The notes under the pieces are model-generated. The model was not told the origin of the DNA. It searched no databases and saw only the letters and a program-made list of their open reading frames with translations. DNA of 9,437 nucleotides from Firmicutes bacterium UBA4874 (lineage in GTDB: Bacteria; Bacillota; Clostridia; Caldicoprobacterales; DTU083). Positions 6,034-9,437 of the stretch are shown here, in pieces. The position numbers were made by a program, and so were the translations under genes. How positions within the stretch are numbered: position 1 is the stretch's first letter; each line of letters begins with the position of its first letter. The DNA lies in contig DHDO01000113.1 of NCBI GenBank assembly GCA_002399435.1, positions 59,423 through 68,859 of the forward strand, written 5' to 3'.

Positions 6034-7317
6034 ATGAAAAACAGAAAACCTGTCTTTTTTATAATACTGATCATCGCAGCTATCATGGCCTATACGGCTG
6101 CGTTCGGTCTGGTCATTCCTCTGGGCAGGGCTTTGGAGCTCGCTATTCCGGGGGCAAAGGACATACGGTTTGGCATTGATATCCGGGGCGGGGTGGATGC
6201 GGCATTTGAGCCGGTCAATCTGAAGCGGAAGCCAACCAAACAGGAGCTGGAGTCAGCACGTTCCATTATTGAAACAAGGCTGGACAATCAGAATATCCTG
6301 GATCGGGATGTGACCATAGACGACAAGAACGGCTATGTGATTGTGCGGTTTCCATGGCAATCGCATGAAAAGGATTTTGATCCGGAAGAAGCCATCCGGG
6401 AGCTGGGCGAGACCGCCATGCTGACATTCCAGGATGCGCAGGGAAATGTACTGCTCAATGGATCCCATGTCACAAAGGCAAATGTCGGTACCAATCCGGA
6501 AGACGGACGCTATGTTGTACAGCTTGAGTTTGATAAAAAAGGGACACAGCTCTTCAGTGATGCGACAAAGCGGCTGGTGAAACAGAAAATCAATATTTAT
6601 ATGGATGAGACCATGATCCAGTCCGCGGTTGTACAAAGCCATATTCCCAACGGCAGGGCAATTATTGAAGGAATGAAGGGGATTGATGAGGCAAAGACCC
6701 TTTCCGACAAGATCAATGCCGGATCACTGCCTTTCTCCCTGACCGCCAGGACCCATTCCACCATCAGCCCGACGCTGGGAAGCGGAGCTCTTGATGTGAT
6801 GGTGCAGGCAGGAGAAATTGCGTTTTTGATAATCTGTGTTCTTCTGATCCTGTACTATCGTCTGCCTGGATTTGTCGCCTGTATTTCCCTGCTGATTCAG
6901 GTAGCCGGTCAGATCCTGGCCCTGTCCATACCGCAGATTACCCTTACCCTGACCGGGATTGCCGGTGTCATTCTTTCCATTGGAATGGGCGTGGATGCCA
7001 ATGTCATCATCTCCGAACGGATCAGTGAAGAGCTGAAGTCCGGAAAAAGTCTGGGGTATGCCATATCCCTTGGGTTCAAGAATGCCTTTTCCTCTGTGTT
7101 TGACGGGAATATCACCGTACTGATCGTCGGCGTCATCCTCATGATTTTTGGTTCCGGGTCTCTGCTTTCCTTTGCATATACCCTTCTGACCGGTATCTTT
7201 TTCAATTTCATTGCAGGGGTAACGGCATCCCGGCTGATGATCTACTCCCTGAGCCAGTTTGAGTTCCTGAAAAAGCCCAGGCTTTATACTTGCCTGTCAA
7301 GGAGGGTGACATTATGA
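6034..7317 (+). CDS. secD: Protein translocase subunit SecD
   Basis: SecD with SecF forms the membrane complex that uses the ion gradient to pull exported proteins through SecYEG on the outer face. The 427-residue protein has a first membrane helix at about 6-30, then the family motif FGIDIRGGVDAAFEP (46-60). A large extracytoplasmic domain at about 61-255 includes ESARSIIETRLDNQNILDRD. Five helices follow at about 258-405, with GIAGVILSIGMGVDANVI (308-325). Asp321 in GMGVDAN and the following SERISEEL are the conserved ion-translocation region. I chose ATG 6034 because AAAGGAG lies 7 nt upstream; in-frame ATGs at 5992 and 6013 have no ribosome site. Its stop overlaps the secF start in ATGA, so translation is coupled. 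SecD and SecF are not fused here, unlike Bacillus SecDF. Confidence 0.96.
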   Translation: MKNRKPVFFIILIIAAIMAYTAAFGLVIPLGRALELAIPGAKDIRFGIDIRGGVDAAFEPVNLKRKPTKQELESARSIIETRLDNQNILDRDVTIDDKNGYVIVRFPWQSHEKDFDPEEAIRELGETAMLTFQDAQGNVLLNGSHVTKANVGTNPEDGRYVVQLEFDKKGTQLFSDATKRLVKQKINIYMDETMIQSAVVQSHIPNGRAIIEGMKGIDEAKTLSDKINAGSLPFSLTARTHSTISPTLGSGALDVMVQAGEIAFLIICVLLILYYRLPGFVACISLLIQVAGQILALSIPQITLTLTGIAGVILSIGMGVDANVIISERISEELKSGKSLGYAISLGFKNAFSSVFDGNITVLIVGVILMIFGSGSLLSFAYTLLTGIFFNFIAGVTASRLMIYSLSQFEFLKKPRLYTCLSRRVTL

Positions 7318-8243
7318 ATGTGATTGATTTTTACGGGAAACGCCGGATCTATTTTGCAATTTCCCTGGCCATACTGGTCATTGGTGTGGTTATGAGCTTT
7401 GTCAACGGCGTTCAGCTGGATATCCAGTTTAAGGGCGGATCCTTGATCAAGTACAGTTATAAAGGTAAAATCGATGCAGATAAGGCAGCGGATATTACAA
7501 CGGATTTAACAAAACGGGTGGTCAGTACCCAGACGACAACGGATCTTTCGAGCGGACAAAAACGCCTGATCATTAACATTGCCGGAGATTACGGCCTGGA
7601 TGTAAAAGATCAGGAAAAGCTGGATGTTGCGCTGAAGAAAGAATTTCCCGACGCAAAGCTGAAACTTTCCGAGTCCACTATGGTGGAGCCCTTTTTCGGA
7701 AAGAAGTTTCTCACCAACGGCATCAAGGCAATCCTGTTGTCCTCTGTCCTGGTGGTGATTTACGTGTGGTTCCGCTTCCGCAGAATCGGAGGCCTTTCCG
7801 CAGGAATTATGGCCCTGGTGGCCTTGTTCCATGATCTCATGGTGGTATATGTCACTTGTGTCATCTTCCGGATTCCCATTGGGGATTCCTTTGTGGCAGT
7901 GGCACTGACCATCATTGGATATTCCATCAATGACACCATTGTCATATACGACCGGATTCGGGAAAACTCTAAGAAATATTCCAGGGAGTCCATAGAAACG
8001 GTGACCAATCTTTCGATCGCCCAGTCCATGACGAGATCCATCAATACCAACCTTGCTGTTTTGATCAGCGTCAGCCTGGTCTTTATCCTGGCTCAGGTCA
8101 ACAGCATTGAATCGGTGCAGAGCTTTGCCCTTCCCATGGCGATCGGATCCATCAGCGGATGTTATTCCACCATCTGCATCGCGGGACCGCTTTGGGTAAC
8201 ATGGAAAAAGCATAAGGGAACGGAACACAAAATATACCAATAA
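7314..8243 (+). CDS. secF: Protein translocase subunit SecF
   Basis: This is the partner of SecD in the auxiliary export complex. The 309-residue protein has a first helix at about 12-31, then QLDIQFKGGSLIKY (34-47), the SecF counterpart of the SecD motif. An extracytoplasmic domain spans about 50-130 and is followed by five helices. Conserved stretches are ALVALFHDLMVVY (167-179), SINDTIVIYDRIRE (204-217) and RSINTNLAVL (241-250). Asp207 in SINDT lies in the conserved ion-path motif. The start at 7314 has AAGGAGG 8 nt upstream and overlaps the secD stop by 4 bp. An upstream TTG at 7290 gives a longer frame but lacks a suitable ribosome site. The C-terminus ends in a short basic tail. The repeat block begins at the first base after the stop codon. 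Confidence 0.96.
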   Translation: MNVIDFYGKRRIYFAISLAILVIGVVMSFVNGVQLDIQFKGGSLIKYSYKGKIDADKAADITTDLTKRVVSTQTTTDLSSGQKRLIINIAGDYGLDVKDQEKLDVALKKEFPDAKLKLSESTMVEPFFGKKFLTNGIKAILLSSVLVVIYVWFRFRRIGGLSAGIMALVALFHDLMVVYVTCVIFRIPIGDSFVAVALTIIGYSINDTIVIYDRIRENSKKYSRESIETVTNLSIAQSMTRSINTNLAVLISVSLVFILAQVNSIESVQSFALPMAIGSISGCYSTICIAGPLWVTWKKHKGTEHKIYQ

Positions 8244-8369
8244 TGCGGGTGTAATCAATAGTGCGGGTGTAGTCAATAACGCAAGTTTATCAGGAACGCA
8301 GGTATATCAGCAAAGTATCAGGAACGCAGGTATATCAGCAAAGTATCAGGAACGCGAGAATATCAATAG
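8244..8369. repeat. Degenerate tandem-repeat block in the secF 3' region
   Basis: The block starts right after the secF stop. Units are: two 18-bp copies beginning TGCGGGTGTA (8244-8261, 8262-8279); a 17-bp relative beginning CGCAAGTTTATC (8280-8296); two identical 28-bp copies beginning CGCAGGTATATCAG (8297-8324, 8325-8352); and a final 17-bp relative beginning CGCGAGAATATC (8353-8369). The 28-bp unit looks like a 17-bp unit plus an 11-bp piece (AGTATCAGGAA). One forward frame stays open from about 8217 to the TGA at 8392-8394, reading NAGVINSAGVVNNASLSG at its start. It has no start codon until near its end, so I do not call a gene. An 11-bp repeat (AGCTGAAATGC) follows at 8373-8393. Confidence 0.85.
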
Positions 8370-8399
8370 TATAGCTGAAATGCAGCTGAAATGATTCTT

Positions 8400-8445
8400 C
8401 CGAAAAGAGGAACGATGTACATCGTTCCTCTTTTCGGCCCTTTTT
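8400..8445 (+). terminator. Rho-independent terminator of the secDF unit
   Basis: Positions 8400-8437 form a perfect 38-bp palindrome. As RNA it is a 17-bp stem beginning CCGAAAAGAGG with a GTAC loop, followed by CCC and TTTTT (8438-8445). It lies 157 bp after secF. Because the stem is symmetric it could also slow minus-strand transcripts, but no T-run follows in that direction. Confidence 0.9.
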
Positions 8446-8483
8446 GCCACTTTCTCTCCGACCCGTTATATCTCTGTACAAAA

Positions 8484-8511
8484 GAAATTATTTTCAAAGG
8501 GAATCGTTCCC
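8484..8511 (-). terminator. Possible weak terminator after the substrate-binding protein gene
   Basis: On the minus strand GGGAA and TTCCC (8511-8499) form a 5-bp stem with a CGA loop, followed by a T-rich tail containing TTT and ATAATTTCTTTT. It begins 9 nt after the stop at 8520. The stem is short, so the nearby palindrome at 8400-8437 may do most of the work. Confidence 0.35.
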
Positions 8512-8519
8512 GAATGAAG

Positions 8520-9437
8520 TTATTGAATCACTTTGTCGGCATATTTATTGGTGATCACTTCTTCGAAAGGGACACGTTCGTCCAATTCCCCGGCAGTTTC
8601 CATAATATCCTGCAGCCGGTCAAAGGATTCCTTGTTCATTTTCGGATTGTCCGGCCAGGTATCCTGATCCCTGTAGCGTTTCACGACTTTGGTCAGAAAC
8701 TTCTCATCGCTGTCCGGGAAAGCCGGCTTAATCACTTTTGCGATTTCTTCCGGACTGTTTTTGGCGACAAATTGCTGGCCTTTATAGATGGCACGGGTAA
8801 ACCGTGTTACCAGATCCCCGTTGTTTTTTATATAACTTTTTTTTGCCGCATATGCCGTATAAGGCAGGTTTCCGGCTGCTTCCCCGACCGAAGCGACCAC
8901 GTAGCCTTTTCCTTCCTCTTCCAGTTTGGAGCCGACCGGCTCGAACAAAGCCACATAATCTCCGGTTCCACCGGTAAAGGCACCGGCTGTCAGATCAAAC
9001 TGGATATTCGTCAGAAACTCCAGATCCTTGTTTGGTACCAATCCGTGATTTCTCAGGGCATACTCCAGTGCCATGGCGGGTACTCCGCCTTTTCTTCCGC
9101 CAATGATGGTGGTGCCGGCGAGATTTTCCCATTTAAAATCCGGCTCCGGCTGCCTGCCCACCAGGAACGACCCATCTTTCTGCGTCAGTTGGGCAAATAC
9201 CACCGGATGGTCCTCCTTGCCTTCGTTATATACATAGATGGAGGCCTCCGGGCCCATAAATCCGATGTCTGCCTGGCCGGCAAGAACGGCTGTCATGGTT
9301 TTATCGGCGCCGCCTCCGTTCATCAGTTCGATTTCAATTCCTTCGTCCCCGAAGTAGCCTTTATACATGGCGACATATTGAGGAGCGTAGAAAATGGAAT
9401 GCGTCACTTCCCACAGTCTTATCTTAGATGTTTTCGG
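8520..9437 (-). CDS. ABC transporter substrate-binding protein, NMT1/SsuA type, N-terminus missing
   Basis: This extracytoplasmic receptor captures the substrate and delivers it to an SsuC-like permease. The visible 305 residues begin PKTSKIRLWEVTHSIFYAPQ, the start of the mature fold, and stay in frame to the right edge. The real start and signal peptide (perhaps 25-40 residues) lie outside the window, and the GTG at 9407 is internal. Family features are HSIFYAPQYVAMYKGYF near the start, the glycine turn NGGGADK, then VLAGQADIGFMGPEASIYVY, and the second-lobe stretch GGTGDYVALFEPVGSKLEEE. I do not see the CCCFC motif of ThiY-type pyrimidine binders. The ligand may be a sulfonate, taurine, nitrate or another small anion, and is not decided by sequence. 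Its natural partners are the minus-strand ATPase and permease at 3826-2230, although another pair could lie beyond the edge. Confidence 0.9.
   Translation of the reverse strand, partial: PKTSKIRLWEVTHSIFYAPQYVAMYKGYFGDEGIEIELMNGGGADKTMTAVLAGQADIGFMGPEASIYVYNEGKEDHPVVFAQLTQKDGSFLVGRQPEPDFKWENLAGTTIIGGRKGGVPAMALEYALRNHGLVPNKDLEFLTNIQFDLTAGAFTGGTGDYVALFEPVGSKLEEEGKGYVVASVGEAAGNLPYTAYAAKKSYIKNNGDLVTRFTRAIYKGQQFVAKNSPEEIAKVIKPAFPDSDEKFLTKVVKRYRDQDTWPDNPKMNKESFDRLQDIMETAGELDERVPFEEVITNKYADKVIQ

Noticed and set aside
7506..8276. 256-codon minus-strand frame antisense to secF
   Set aside because: secF is unambiguous on the plus strand, and the antisense translation is rich in His, Asp and Gln, as expected of a shadow.
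8244..8369. CRISPR array
   Set aside because: Units are contiguous and of uneven length, with no unique spacers and no cas genes nearby.
1..9437. Frequent CCGGA/TCCGG words as a possible dispersed signal
   Set aside because: They fall mostly in coding sequence and are explained by preferred TCC, CCG, CGG and GGA codons.

Overview
The window reads as ordinary chromosomal DNA of a mid-GC Gram-positive bacterium (Bacillota, probably Clostridia-like). This rests on strong GGAGG-type ribosome sites, sigma-A style promoters, separate adjacent secD and secF genes, a DUF2207 membrane protein, a BrnQ carrier, and one sequence close to a CodY box. The genus cannot be named from the sequence alone. There are no rRNA or tRNA genes, CRISPR arrays, insertion sequences or phage genes, and no gene-free stretch exceeds about 280 bases.

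Layout, left to right. (1) A minus-strand membrane-anchored protein of unknown function starts at 296 and runs off the left edge. (2) A DUF2207 membrane protein (479-2221, plus) diverges from it across 182 bp that contain an AT-rich dyad. (3) An ABC import pair on the minus strand, ATPase (3826-3050) then permease (3066-2230), overlaps by 17 bp. The permease converges on DUF2207 with only 8 bp between the stops. (4) A 276-bp divergent control region holds tandem 21-bp repeats, a dyad and a good promoter for brnQ. (5) brnQ (4103-5464, plus) encodes a branched-chain amino acid carrier. (6) A second very good promoter (5491-5519) drives an unrecognised small membrane protein (5558-5995), then secD (6034-7317) and secF (7314-8243), which overlap by ATGA. 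(7) A degenerate tandem-repeat block follows immediately after secF, then a strong palindromic terminator. (8) On the minus strand, an NMT1/SsuA-type ABC substrate-binding protein enters from the right edge and ends at 8520.

How the genes fit together. The substrate-binding protein, ATPase and permease have the right classes to form one sulfonate/nitrate/pyrimidine-type importer. They are all on the minus strand but are separated by 4.7 kb of oppositely oriented brnQ and sec genes. SecD and SecF form the accessory complex that uses the proton or sodium gradient to help SecYEG complete export. The unknown small membrane protein sits where many bacteria carry yajC. The most interesting unexplained elements are this small protein, the repeat block in the secF 3' region, and the helically phased repeats between the divergent ABC and brnQ promoters. 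I did not find a convincing wholly new multi-gene system.
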